From Sabulicella glaciei (lineage in GTDB: Bacteria > Pseudomonadota > Alphaproteobacteria > Acetobacterales > Acetobacteraceae): DNA of 64,000 nucleotides. The notes beneath the pieces were generated by a model, which had not been told where the DNA came from, made no database searches, and saw only the letters and a program-made list of their open reading frames with translations. The stretch covers positions 711,510-775,509 of the forward strand of contig NZ_JAPFQI010000001.1 of assembly GCF_026183895.1 (NCBI RefSeq). Reading direction: 5' to 3'. Positions 27,710-34,475 of the stretch are shown here, piece by piece; within the stretch, counting starts at the first letter, position 1; the number at the start of each line of letters is the position of its first letter. Both the position numbers and the translations under genes were made by a program.

Positions 27710-28429
27710 TCAGGCCCTTTCCACCGGCGAGGCGAGCACATAGCCCCCGCCGCGCACGGTCTTGATGACGCTGGGATTGCGCCCGTCATCCTCCAGCTTG
27801 CGCCGCAGCCGCGACACGGCGACGTCGATCGCCCGGTCGAAGGGGCCGGGCTGCCGGTTGTGCAACAGGTCCATCAGCATGTCGCGCGTCAGGACCCGGT
27901 TCGGCCGTTCGACGAGGATGGTGAGAAGGTCGAACTCGCCCCCCGTGAGCGGGATTTCCACGCCTTGCGGGCTGAGGAGGCGACGCCGCGCCGTCTCCAG
28001 CGTCCAGCCCGCGAAGCGGAACAGCCGTTCCGGCGGCCCGCCCGGCGCGGTCTCTGCTCCCTCCGCGCGGCGCAGCACGGCGCGGATGCGGGCGAGGAGT
28101 TCACGCGGGTTGAAGGGCTTCGCCATGTAGTCGTCGGCGCCAAGCTCGAGGCCGACAATGCGGTCTGTCTCCTCCCCCATGGCAGTGAGCATGACGATGG
28201 GCACCGGCGACTGGCTGCGCAGCCAGCGTGCCACGTCCAGCCCCGACTCGCCCGGAAGCATCAGGTCGAGCACGACAAGATTGTACTTCGCCAGCGGCCA
28301 GACTCGCCGCAGCTCTCGCGCGTCGCGGGCCAAGGTGACGCGCATGCCTTGGCGCTCCAGGAACTGGCCGAGGAGCTCACGGATCTCGCGATCATCGTCG
28401 AGGACAAGGATGTGCTGGGAGGGATTCAT
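27710..28429 (-). CDS. OmpR/PhoB-family response regulator
   Basis: 239-aa DNA-binding regulator, partner of the kinase just downstream. The receiver has the acidic pocket LDDDREI, the phosphoacceptor in VVLDLMLPGESGLD, LTAMG and the KPFNPRELLARI lysine. The C-terminal winged helix ends with VSRLRRKLEDDGRNPSVIKTVRGGGYV. An ATG nine codons earlier (28456) is possible; 28429 is preferred because it directly precedes the first receiver strand. PQGVEIPLTGGEFDLL marks the PhoB-type domain. Confidence 0.93.
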   Translation of the reverse strand: MNPSQHILVLDDDREIRELLGQFLERQGMRVTLARDARELRRVWPLAKYNLVVLDLMLPGESGLDVARWLRSQSPVPIVMLTAMGEETDRIVGLELGADDYMAKPFNPRELLARIRAVLRRAEGAETAPGGPPERLFRFAGWTLETARRRLLSPQGVEIPLTGGEFDLLTILVERPNRVLTRDMLMDLLHNRQPGPFDRAIDVAVSRLRRKLEDDGRNPSVIKTVRGGGYVLASPVERA

Positions 28430-28526
28430 CTTCGCTTCAGGATAGCGGGGATTCATGTAACCGAAGGAAACGGAGTGTGGCGTCTCGCCCTCTGGTGGCG
28501 GGACGTGCTATGCAGCCGCGCCCGGT

Positions 28527-28612
28527 GGGGGCGTGCCGGAACGGTAGACGGACTCGGCTCAAAATCGAGCGGCCTCGCGGCCATGGGGGTTCGAGTCCCC
28601 CCGCCCCTACCA
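28527..28612 (+). tRNA. tRNA-Leu (anticodon CAA)
   Basis: 86-base class II tRNA read on the plus strand. The acceptor stem is GGGGGCG (28527-28533) with CGCCCCT (28602-28608; first pair G-U), discriminator A and encoded CCA (28610-28612). The anticodon stem is CTCGG/TCGAG around loop CTCAAAA, giving CAA (reads UUG). A long variable arm (CGGCC...GGCC) and the T arm GGGGG-TTCGAGT-CCCCC confirm the leucine type. It stands alone between the response regulator gene and the convergent Crp/Fnr gene. Confidence 0.95.
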
Positions 28613-28620
28613 GTTCGGCC

Positions 28621-29364
28621 TCAGGCGCGCCGCATGGCCTGGCTTTCCTCTGCGCTCGGGTAAACTCCCGAAAGCACTTCCTGGAAGTGCCGCTTCAGCG
28701 CCTCGTTGCAGTGGCATGAGGTGGCGTGCAGCGCCTTGGGGTCCTGGATGACGAGGCGGCCGCGGCGCGTCGCCACAACGCCGGCGCCGCGAAGGTCGCG
28801 CAGCACTCGGCTTACATAGGTCCGGCCGACTCCGAGCATTCCGGCAAGCTGCTCTTGCGTCAGTTCGACTTCGGGCGAGCCGGTCCGGTCCAGCGCGGCG
28901 AGGAGCCACTTGGCGGTGCGGGCCTCGATTCCGTGGACGGCGTTGCAGGCGACGGACTGAAAGACTTGCGCCAGGAGGCAATCAGCATAGCGGGCGAAGA
29001 CGTTGCGAAGCGGAGCAGACCGCTCCTTGGCAGCCTCCAACCTCATGCATGGAATTCGAAGGAAGGGTCCGCCCATGCGAACCACCGCCCTGGCGTAGGC
29101 TGGAAGGCGCCCCTGGCTCACGATGCCCCCCATAGCGCCTTCACGGCCGATCAATGCTGTCTCCACCGGTGCGCCATTCTCCAAGGTCACGGAAAACGAA
29201 GCGAGGGTGGGACCGCATGGGAAATGCACGAACTCGACATCATCGCCGGCTTCGAACAACAACGTGCCAGTACTGAGAACGACCGTTTCCAGCGAGGGTT
29301 CCAGCAACTTCCTGTCCTGTGGTCGCAAGGTCAGAAGAAGATTGTTCGAGAACTGTTCTTCCAT
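28621..29364 (-). CDS. Crp/Fnr-family transcriptional regulator
   Basis: 247-aa regulator. The N-terminal cyclic-nucleotide-binding fold (about residues 20-150, with TGTLLFEAGDDVEFVHFP) is followed by a Crp-type winged helix: ELTQEQLAGMLGVGRTYVSRVL (recognition helix near residue 190). There is no FNR-type N-terminal cysteine cluster. The start is the ATG at 29364 behind GGAGGGCAGG; the frame is open 38 more codons but loses the fold. It ends 9 bp from the tRNA 3' end, convergent with it, and is divergent from the short HWE-like gene. This type (HTH_Crp_2, about 240 aa) often senses stress or redox signals; ligand unknown. Confidence 0.86.
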   Translation of the reverse strand: MEEQFSNNLLLTLRPQDRKLLEPSLETVVLSTGTLLFEAGDDVEFVHFPCGPTLASFSVTLENGAPVETALIGREGAMGGIVSQGRLPAYARAVVRMGGPFLRIPCMRLEAAKERSAPLRNVFARYADCLLAQVFQSVACNAVHGIEARTAKWLLAALDRTGSPEVELTQEQLAGMLGVGRTYVSRVLRDLRGAGVVATRRGRLVIQDPKALHATSCHCNEALKRHFQEVLSGVYPSAEESQAMRRA

Positions 29365-29471
29365 GAGACCTGCCCTCCACCTATTCCACCGCATTTTGTT
29401 CCGCTCTATGTCTGCTTGTGGACAGAACTCGAAGGCTCCCTGCGACATAACATTGCCGCAATGGGCTCGCG

Positions 29472-29483
29472 GGAACAAGTTCC
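29472..29483. promoter_or_regulatory. Short palindrome in the crp-type/HWE-like divergent gap
   Basis: GGAAC-AA-GTTCC (29472-29483), a symmetric 12-base site that abuts the TTG start of the short HWE-like gene and lies about 110 bp upstream of the Crp/Fnr gene. It could be an operator or a small hairpin over the ribosome site. Only the symmetry is seen; function is unproven. Confidence 0.3.
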
Positions 29484-29861
29484 TTGAATATTGATGGGCA
29501 CGGCGGCTGGAGCGTTTTGCGCGGCGTCCTCGGGATCGAGGTCTCGCTAAGCTTGGAAGGGCCCGAACCCACCTTGGGACCAGCCTCTGCAGCTTGGCTC
29601 ACCCTTTTGGCGCACCGCCTGCGTGACCGCGCGCGGGCAAGTGGGGCGCTGTCCGTCCGCGGCGGTTTGGTGACGCTCGAAGCCCGGATGAACGAGGATG
29701 TGCTCTCGCTCCTGTGGATGGAGAGCAACGGCCCGGCCAGCGATCCAGGGCCGGCCGCGCTCAGGCTGCTGGCGCCGCGCGGGATGCGGGCCGTGCTTGA
29801 GACGGGTGGAAGCGGACCATCCCTCCAGATCCGAATCCCGGCCTCCTCCCTCGCGGATTAG
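29484..29861 (+). CDS. Stand-alone degenerate HWE-kinase-like ATPase domain
   Basis: 125 aa. No membrane, PAS or phosphoacceptor part, but the sequence lines up with the C-terminal ATPase domain of HWE histidine kinases such as the one encoded 4 kb downstream. EVSLSLEGPEPTLGP corresponds to FIIEGPEVRLDD, ASGALSVRGGLVTLEAR to KFGALSVPSGMVRVAW, and LSLLWMESNGP to CTLRWREMGGP; both end in an IRIP/LRFP strand. The N-box ELATNAV is replaced by RLRDRAR, so the Mg-ATP Asn is gone and catalysis is unlikely. The start is uncertain: TTG at 29484 is the first, and another TTG lies 11 codons in. It may be a scaffold or regulator of another kinase. The family likeness is by eye. Confidence 0.6.
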   Translation: MNIDGHGGWSVLRGVLGIEVSLSLEGPEPTLGPASAAWLTLLAHRLRDRARASGALSVRGGLVTLEARMNEDVLSLLWMESNGPASDPGPAALRLLAPRGMRAVLETGGSGPSLQIRIPASSLAD

Positions 29862-29940
29862 CGGCGGACGGTAGCCCGCTGGACAGCGCCCGGCGTTCGG
29901 GCGAAACCGCCCACTTCGCCATTCCCCTGGGAGCCCCCGT

Positions 29941-30231
29941 ATGGCCTCGGCCGACCCGACCTTCGAGACCATCGCCGACATCATCGCCGAGACCGCCAAT
30001 GTCGAGCGCGCGAAGATCACGCCGGAGGCCCACGTCATCAACGACCTGGGCATCGACAGCCTCGATTTCCTCGACATCGTGTTCGAGATCGACAAGCGCT
30101 TCGGCGTGAAGGTCCCCGTCGAGGCATGGACCGAGCAGGTGAACAGCGGCAAGGCCCCCGCGGATCAGTTCTTCGTGATGGGCAGCCTGGCGCGCCGCAT
30201 CGACGAGCTGGTGGCCGCGAAGCAGGGCTGA
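29941..30231 (+). CDS. acpXL: AcpXL-type acyl carrier protein (very-long-chain acyl)
   Basis: 96-aa acyl carrier protein. The phosphopantetheine serine is S40 in [10 protein letters not shown], preceded by [22 protein letters not shown], and the C-terminus is longer than in ordinary AcpP. The text resembles rhizobial AcpXL ([19 protein letters not shown], a KxW-like segment [12 protein letters not shown]), which carries the 27-hydroxy-C28-type acyl chain put on lipid A. The following three genes are FabZ, a Cys-less KAS and a KAS II, the order known from rhizobial acpXL-fabZXL-fabF2XL-fabF1XL. The ATG is behind GGGAG. First gene of a tight operon with 3 bp to the next start. Confidence 0.85.
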   Translation: MASADPTFETIADIIAETANVERAKITPEAHVINDLGIDSLDFLDIVFEIDKRFGVKVPVEAWTEQVNSGKAPADQFFVMGSLARRIDELVAAKQG

Positions 30232-30234
30232 CAC

Positions 30235-30678
30235 TTGCGCCTGGAAACCTTCGAGATGCTGGACCGCGTCACCGAACGCACGGAGACGCGGATCGCGACC
30301 GCCTGCCGCGTGCCCGAGGAAAGCCCTGTCTTCGAAGGGCATTTCCCGGGCTACCCGCTGCTTCCCGGTGTGCTGATGGTCGAGATCATGGCGCAAACCG
30401 CGGGCTGGCTGATGGTGGAGCGGTCAGGTCGCACGCGGATGGCGGTGCTCGCCAAGGTGGGCGAGGCCAAGCTGCGCGGGCAGGTGCGTCCTGGCGCCGC
30501 GCTCACCGCTGTCGCCGAGCTGATCCATGACGGCTCCGGCTATGCGGTGCTGCGCGGCGAGTTGTCCGAAGGCACGCAGAAGGTGGCCGAAGTCGAGCTG
30601 ACCCTGAAGACCTTCCCCTTCCCCGTTCCGGAACTGCGCGAAGCAGTGGTGCGGCGCGCCGAGGTGCTGGGGCTGTGA
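30235..30678 (+). CDS. FabZ-like 3-hydroxyacyl-ACP dehydratase (FabZXL type)
   Basis: 147-aa hot-dog dehydratase that would remove water from 3-hydroxyacyl-ACP during chain elongation. The catalytic pair is H36 (EGHFPGYPLLPGV) and E50 (MVEIMAQTAGWL). It probably starts with TTG at 30235, 3 bp after the acpXL stop; no ATG or GTG is available before the fold. The stop overlaps the following KAS-like gene by 4 bp. Placement between AcpXL and two KAS-like proteins points to the very-long-chain lipid A acyl pathway rather than general fatty acid synthesis. Confidence 0.85.
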   Translation: MRLETFEMLDRVTERTETRIATACRVPEESPVFEGHFPGYPLLPGVLMVEIMAQTAGWLMVERSGRTRMAVLAKVGEAKLRGQVRPGAALTAVAELIHDGSGYAVLRGELSEGTQKVAEVELTLKTFPFPVPELREAVVRRAEVLGL

Positions 30679-31694
30679 CGCGCCGGCCGGTCCATGTGCT
30701 GGGCCTCGGGATCGCGTCCTCCCTGGGGGATGGCGCGGAGGCACATCGAGGTTGGCGGGATGCGGTGCCCGTGCTGGACGAGGCGCGTTTCGCCCCCCAT
30801 CCGCTGCATCCCCTCGCGCCCCTGCCCTTCGACAAGACGATCCCGCGGCGTGAGTCGCGGCAGATGGAGAATTGGCAGCGCCTCGGCACCCATGCCGCCG
30901 GCCTCGCCATCGCCGATGCTGCGCTATCCGAGCGTGTCGCCGAGATGGATCTCGTCGTCGCGGCGGGGGGCGGCGAGCGCGATGCGGCGCTGGACGCGCA
31001 GATCCTCGCGACGCGGCCGGATGAAGCCGGGCTGCATGCCGCGCTGATGAATGGGCTGCGGCCGACGCTGTTTCTGGCACAGCTTTCCAACCTCCTCGCC
31101 GGCTCGATTTCCATTGTCCACGGCGTTGGCGGCTCCTCCCGGACCTTGATGGGTGAGGAGATCGCCGGTGCCGAGGCGATGCGCATGGCCTGGGCACGCG
31201 TCGCCGCCGGAAGCTCGACCCTCGCCCTGGCCGGTGGTGCCTTCCTGGCCGAGCGGCCCGAGATCCTGCTTTTGCATGCCATGGGCGGGCGCCTGCACCG
31301 GGGGCCCTGGGTTCCCATGGATGAGCGCGAAGGCTTGGTCCTTGGCAGCGCGGCCGCCTTTCTCCTACTTGGCCCGGGCCCGGGCATGGTGCAGCTGACC
31401 CACGTCGCCACGGACCAGGGCCCGCCCGAGGCAAGCGAGGCCCGTCTGGACGCGCTGCTTATCGACGCCCCGCCTGCGCGTCCCGGCGCGATCGAGATCT
31501 GGGCCGGGCCCTTCGGGACACCTCGTCCCGGCCTGCGCCTTGCCGACCAATTCGGCCATACGGTCGAGGCCGCCTTCCCCCTCGCCGTCGCGCTGGGCGC
31601 GATGATGCTGCGCGACGGCGCGCCCCAGATCCGCATCGCGATGCGGGGCGCCTTCCGAGGTGAGGCCGTGGCCGTGCTGGAGCCTTCGGAATGA
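30675..31694 (+). CDS. KAS-like protein lacking the catalytic Cys (FabF2XL/chain-length-factor type)
   Basis: 339-aa thiolase-fold protein, GTG start overlapping the dehydratase stop by 4 bp. It is a shortened beta-ketoacyl-ACP synthase. Where the active partner has TACASGSSA this one has HGVGGSSRT, so the nucleophilic Cys is a Gly. The first catalytic His (NAHGTST in the partner) is replaced by GPFGTPR, and only the second is kept (DQFGHTVEAA). This is the pattern of a chain-length-factor subunit in type II polyketide systems. I infer that it pairs with the active KAS encoded next and helps set a very long chain length. Confidence 0.82.
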   Translation: MTRRPVHVLGLGIASSLGDGAEAHRGWRDAVPVLDEARFAPHPLHPLAPLPFDKTIPRRESRQMENWQRLGTHAAGLAIADAALSERVAEMDLVVAAGGGERDAALDAQILATRPDEAGLHAALMNGLRPTLFLAQLSNLLAGSISIVHGVGGSSRTLMGEEIAGAEAMRMAWARVAAGSSTLALAGGAFLAERPEILLLHAMGGRLHRGPWVPMDEREGLVLGSAAAFLLLGPGPGMVQLTHVATDQGPPEASEARLDALLIDAPPARPGAIEIWAGPFGTPRPGLRLADQFGHTVEAAFPLAVALGAMMLRDGAPQIRIAMRGAFRGEAVAVLEPSE

Positions 31695-32905
31695 GGATCG
31701 CCGTCACCGGAATCGGCATGGTCACCGCGCTCGGCTGGGGCGCGGAGGCGAATTGGGAGGCGATGCTTGCGGGGCGCTCCGGCGTCCGTCCGATTACGCG
31801 CTTCGACACGACCGGCATGCGGACCCGCTTCGCCGCCTCCGTGGACCTGCCAGAGGACCGACCCCGACACCCCGTCTCCGTCGCCGAACGCTCGCGACGC
31901 CTCGGCGAGGCGGTCATCGCCGAGGCGTTGGCCCAGGCCGGGTTGGAAGCCCCCTTCCCCGGTCCGCTCTGCATCGGCCTGCCGCCCGTGGAGATCGAGT
32001 GGCCGCAGCGCCTGGAACTCAACGCCGCCGATTATCCCGGGCTGATCGAGGCCGCCTCCGGTCGCCTAGATCTCCAGGCGGAGTTCCTGTTCGGCGGGAC
32101 CGCGACGCGCCTGGCCGAGCGCTTCGGGACACGCGGCGTTCCGCAGACCGTCACCACCGCTTGCGCCAGCGGATCAAGCGCCATTCAGATGGCGATCGAG
32201 GCGATCAGGCGCGGCGAAACGGACTGCGCCATCGCGGCCGGCGCCGAAGCTTCCTTGCAGCCGGAAACGCTGATCCGCTTTTCCCTCCTCCAGGCCCTGT
32301 CCACCCGCAACGACGCGGCGGAAAAGGCATCGCGCCCCTTCACCCTGAGCCGGGACGGCTTCGTCATGGCCGATGGCGCGGGTGCCCTGGTGCTGGAGCG
32401 CGAGGACCACGCCCGCGCGCGCGGGGCCGCCATCCTCGGCTACGTACTCGGCGCCGGCGAGGCGGCGGACAAGTTCCACCGCACCCGCAGCACGCCGGAC
32501 GGCTCCGCCATCATCCGCGCCATGAGCCGCGCCATCGCGGATGCAGGGTTGGAGCCAAGCGCGATCGGCTATGTCAACGCGCATGGCACCTCCACTCCCG
32601 AGAACGACAAGATGGAGGCGCTCGCCTCCCACGCCCTGTTCGGAGAGGCGCCGCCACCCATCTCATCCACGAAAAGTATGATCGGGCATACTTTATCCGC
32701 GGCTGGGGCCATCGAGGCTGCGGTGTGCCTCCTCGCGCTACGGGACCAGATGCTGCCGCCCACCATCAACAACGAAGACCCGGACCCCGAACTTCGTCTC
32801 GACACCGTTCCGGTCGCGCGGAAGCACCGCTTCGAGGCGGCACTGTCGAACTCCTTCGGCTTCGGTGGGCAGAACGTGTCCGTGGTGCTGGGTCGCGCCG
32901 ACTGA
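31691..32905 (+). CDS. Beta-ketoacyl-ACP synthase II (FabF1XL type)
   Basis: 404-aa condensing enzyme, extending acyl-ACP with malonyl-ACP in the cytoplasm. The complete triad is C158 in VTTACASGSSA, H298 in VNAHGTSTPEND and H333 in SMIGHTLSAAGA, with the C-terminal NSFGFGGQN. The ATG overlaps the previous stop by 4 bp. Its neighbours assign it to the AcpXL-dependent route rather than the housekeeping fabF. The alcohol dehydrogenase-like and LpxXL acyltransferase genes that follow in rhizobia are not present here; a kinase gene lies 106 bp downstream instead. Confidence 0.9.
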   Translation: MRIAVTGIGMVTALGWGAEANWEAMLAGRSGVRPITRFDTTGMRTRFAASVDLPEDRPRHPVSVAERSRRLGEAVIAEALAQAGLEAPFPGPLCIGLPPVEIEWPQRLELNAADYPGLIEAASGRLDLQAEFLFGGTATRLAERFGTRGVPQTVTTACASGSSAIQMAIEAIRRGETDCAIAAGAEASLQPETLIRFSLLQALSTRNDAAEKASRPFTLSRDGFVMADGAGALVLEREDHARARGAAILGYVLGAGEAADKFHRTRSTPDGSAIIRAMSRAIADAGLEPSAIGYVNAHGTSTPENDKMEALASHALFGEAPPPISSTKSMIGHTLSAAGAIEAAVCLLALRDQMLPPTINNEDPDPELRLDTVPVARKHRFEAALSNSFGFGGQNVSVVLGRAD

Positions 32906-32947
32906 CCTGCTTCTGCTAGGTAGGCAAACGCATTGACCCGCGGCACC

Positions 32948-32969
32948 CCGCACGCTTGTTTCCGTGCGG
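32948..32969 (+). terminator. Hairpin after the acpXL-fabF cluster, possible terminator
   Basis: CCGCACG (32948-32954) / CGTGCGG (32963-32969), perfect 7-bp stem with an 8-base T-rich loop, 42 bp past the KAS stop. A T-rich stretch (CTGCCTTTTCC) comes only about 10 bases later, so termination is uncertain. The stem also lies in the leader of the kinase gene. Confidence 0.38.
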
Positions 32970-33011
32970 CGTCATACTTGCTGCCTTTTCCGACGCGCTG
33001 GAGCATCCCTG

Positions 33012-34475
33012 ATGGGCAACTACCTGCGGAGTTGGTTTGAGCCCTCCGCCTTTACCCCGCATGGTTTCTGCCTGCTCTGGGAGCCTGGGCTGATCTGGCT
33101 GCACACCGTCTCCGACGCGCTGGTGGCGCTGGCCTATTTCTCCATTCCCGTTGCGCTCGTCGCCTTCCTCCGCCGCCGGCGCGACTTCGAGTTTCCGCAG
33201 ATTGGCTGGCTCTTCGCCGCCTTCATCCTGCTTTGTGGGCTCACGCACATGATCGGCGTCGTGACGCTCTGGCAGCCCTGGTACTGGTTCGAAGGGCTGG
33301 TGAAGGCTGCGACGGCGATCGTGTCGCTGCTCACCGCCATCGTGCTTTGGCCCCTGATTCCGAAGGCGCTCTCCCTTCCCTCCCCTTCCTCCCTGCGCGA
33401 GGCCAATGACCGGCTGGCGCGCGAGGTGGAAGAGAAGAACGCCCTTGTCCGTGCGCTCGAGGTGCGGGAAGCCGAGCTGAAGGAGCTGACAGCATCCCTG
33501 GAACGCCGGGTGATGGAACGCACCGAGAGCATCGCGCAGATCAACCGCCGCTTCGACGCCGCGCTCAGCGCTGCGGACGTGACCGTGTTCACCCAGGATG
33601 AGAGGCTCACCTACACCTGGATCAGCAAGCCCGAACTTGGATTGACGGTCGAAGAGATCATCGGCCGCACGGACGAGGAAGTCCTGGGTGAAGCGGCGCC
33701 GCCCATCGTCGCCGTGAAGCGGCGCGTGCTGGAAACCGGAGACCCCGAGCGGATGGAGGCGAAGGCGGGCGACCAATGGTGGCAGATGTCCATCGAGAAG
33801 CTGCACGACGCCCCCGGCATCATCTGCGGCGCGATCGAGATCACCAGCCGAAAGCGGGACGAAGCACGCATCCGCTTCCTGTTCGACGAAGTGAAGCACC
33901 GCGTCGGCAACCTGCTCGCGGTGGCCCAGGCGATCCTGCGCCAGACGGCTGCAAGCTGCGAAACGGTGGACGAGGTGGTGGAGCGCTTTGGGCTCCGTCT
34001 CCGCGCACTCGGCGGCTCACACCAGCTCCTCGTCCGCGAGGGGCCGCGCAGCGCGAGCTTGCGGGAGGTGGTCGAGAGCCAGCTTGGGTATCACGAAGCG
34101 TCGCGCTTCATCATCGAAGGTCCCGAGGTGCGGCTGGACGACTCGGCTGTGCTCCACATCGGCATGGCGCTGCATGAGCTCGCGACCAATGCGGTAAAGT
34201 TCGGCGCCCTGTCCGTGCCAAGCGGCATGGTACGCGTCGCCTGGACCGTGGAGAATGGCCGCTGCACCCTGCGCTGGCGCGAGATGGGCGGCCCGCCCGT
34301 CCGCCCGGCCAACCGTCGCGGCTTCGGCCGCGAGGTAATCGAGTGGGCGGCCGCCCAGGCGGTCAACGGCGAGGTTTCGCTGGACTTCCCGCCGGAGGGC
34401 TTGCGCTGGGAGCTACGCTTCCCGCTGAAGGAGCGAAAGCTCGTGGAGGACGGCGTCGCCCATTCCGCTGGTTGA
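33012..34475 (+). CDS. Ethylene-receptor-like membrane domain, PAS, HWE histidine kinase
   Basis: 487-aa membrane sensor kinase. Residues about 30-125 form three to four helices that match the plant ETR1 ethylene-binding domain: SDALVALAYFSIP and FILLCGLTHMI. The residues known to matter in ETR1 (D25, Y32, I35, P36, I62, C65, H69) all occur at a constant +10 offset: D35, Y42, I45, P46, I72, C75 and H79; C75/H79 would bind Cu(I). A coiled coil (about 135-175) and a PAS-like domain (about 180-285) follow. The HWE kinase has phosphoacceptor H296 (VKHRVGN), N-box H388/N393 (ALHELATNAV) and W422-x-E424. The start is the ATG at 33012, 16 codons inside the open frame. No receiver lies beside it. The 3' end overlaps leuB by 63 bp, convergent. 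Confidence 0.88.
   Translation: MGNYLRSWFEPSAFTPHGFCLLWEPGLIWLHTVSDALVALAYFSIPVALVAFLRRRRDFEFPQIGWLFAAFILLCGLTHMIGVVTLWQPWYWFEGLVKAATAIVSLLTAIVLWPLIPKALSLPSPSSLREANDRLAREVEEKNALVRALEVREAELKELTASLERRVMERTESIAQINRRFDAALSAADVTVFTQDERLTYTWISKPELGLTVEEIIGRTDEEVLGEAAPPIVAVKRRVLETGDPERMEAKAGDQWWQMSIEKLHDAPGIICGAIEITSRKRDEARIRFLFDEVKHRVGNLLAVAQAILRQTAASCETVDEVVERFGLRLRALGGSHQLLVREGPRSASLREVVESQLGYHEASRFIIEGPEVRLDDSAVLHIGMALHELATNAVKFGALSVPSGMVRVAWTVENGRCTLRWREMGGPPVRPANRRGFGREVIEWAAAQAVNGEVSLDFPPEGLRWELRFPLKERKLVEDGVAHSAG

Noticed and set aside
28430-28526. Promoter for tRNA-Leu
   Set aside because: GCTATGC is -10-like but no acceptable -35 is found at the right distance; too weak to list.
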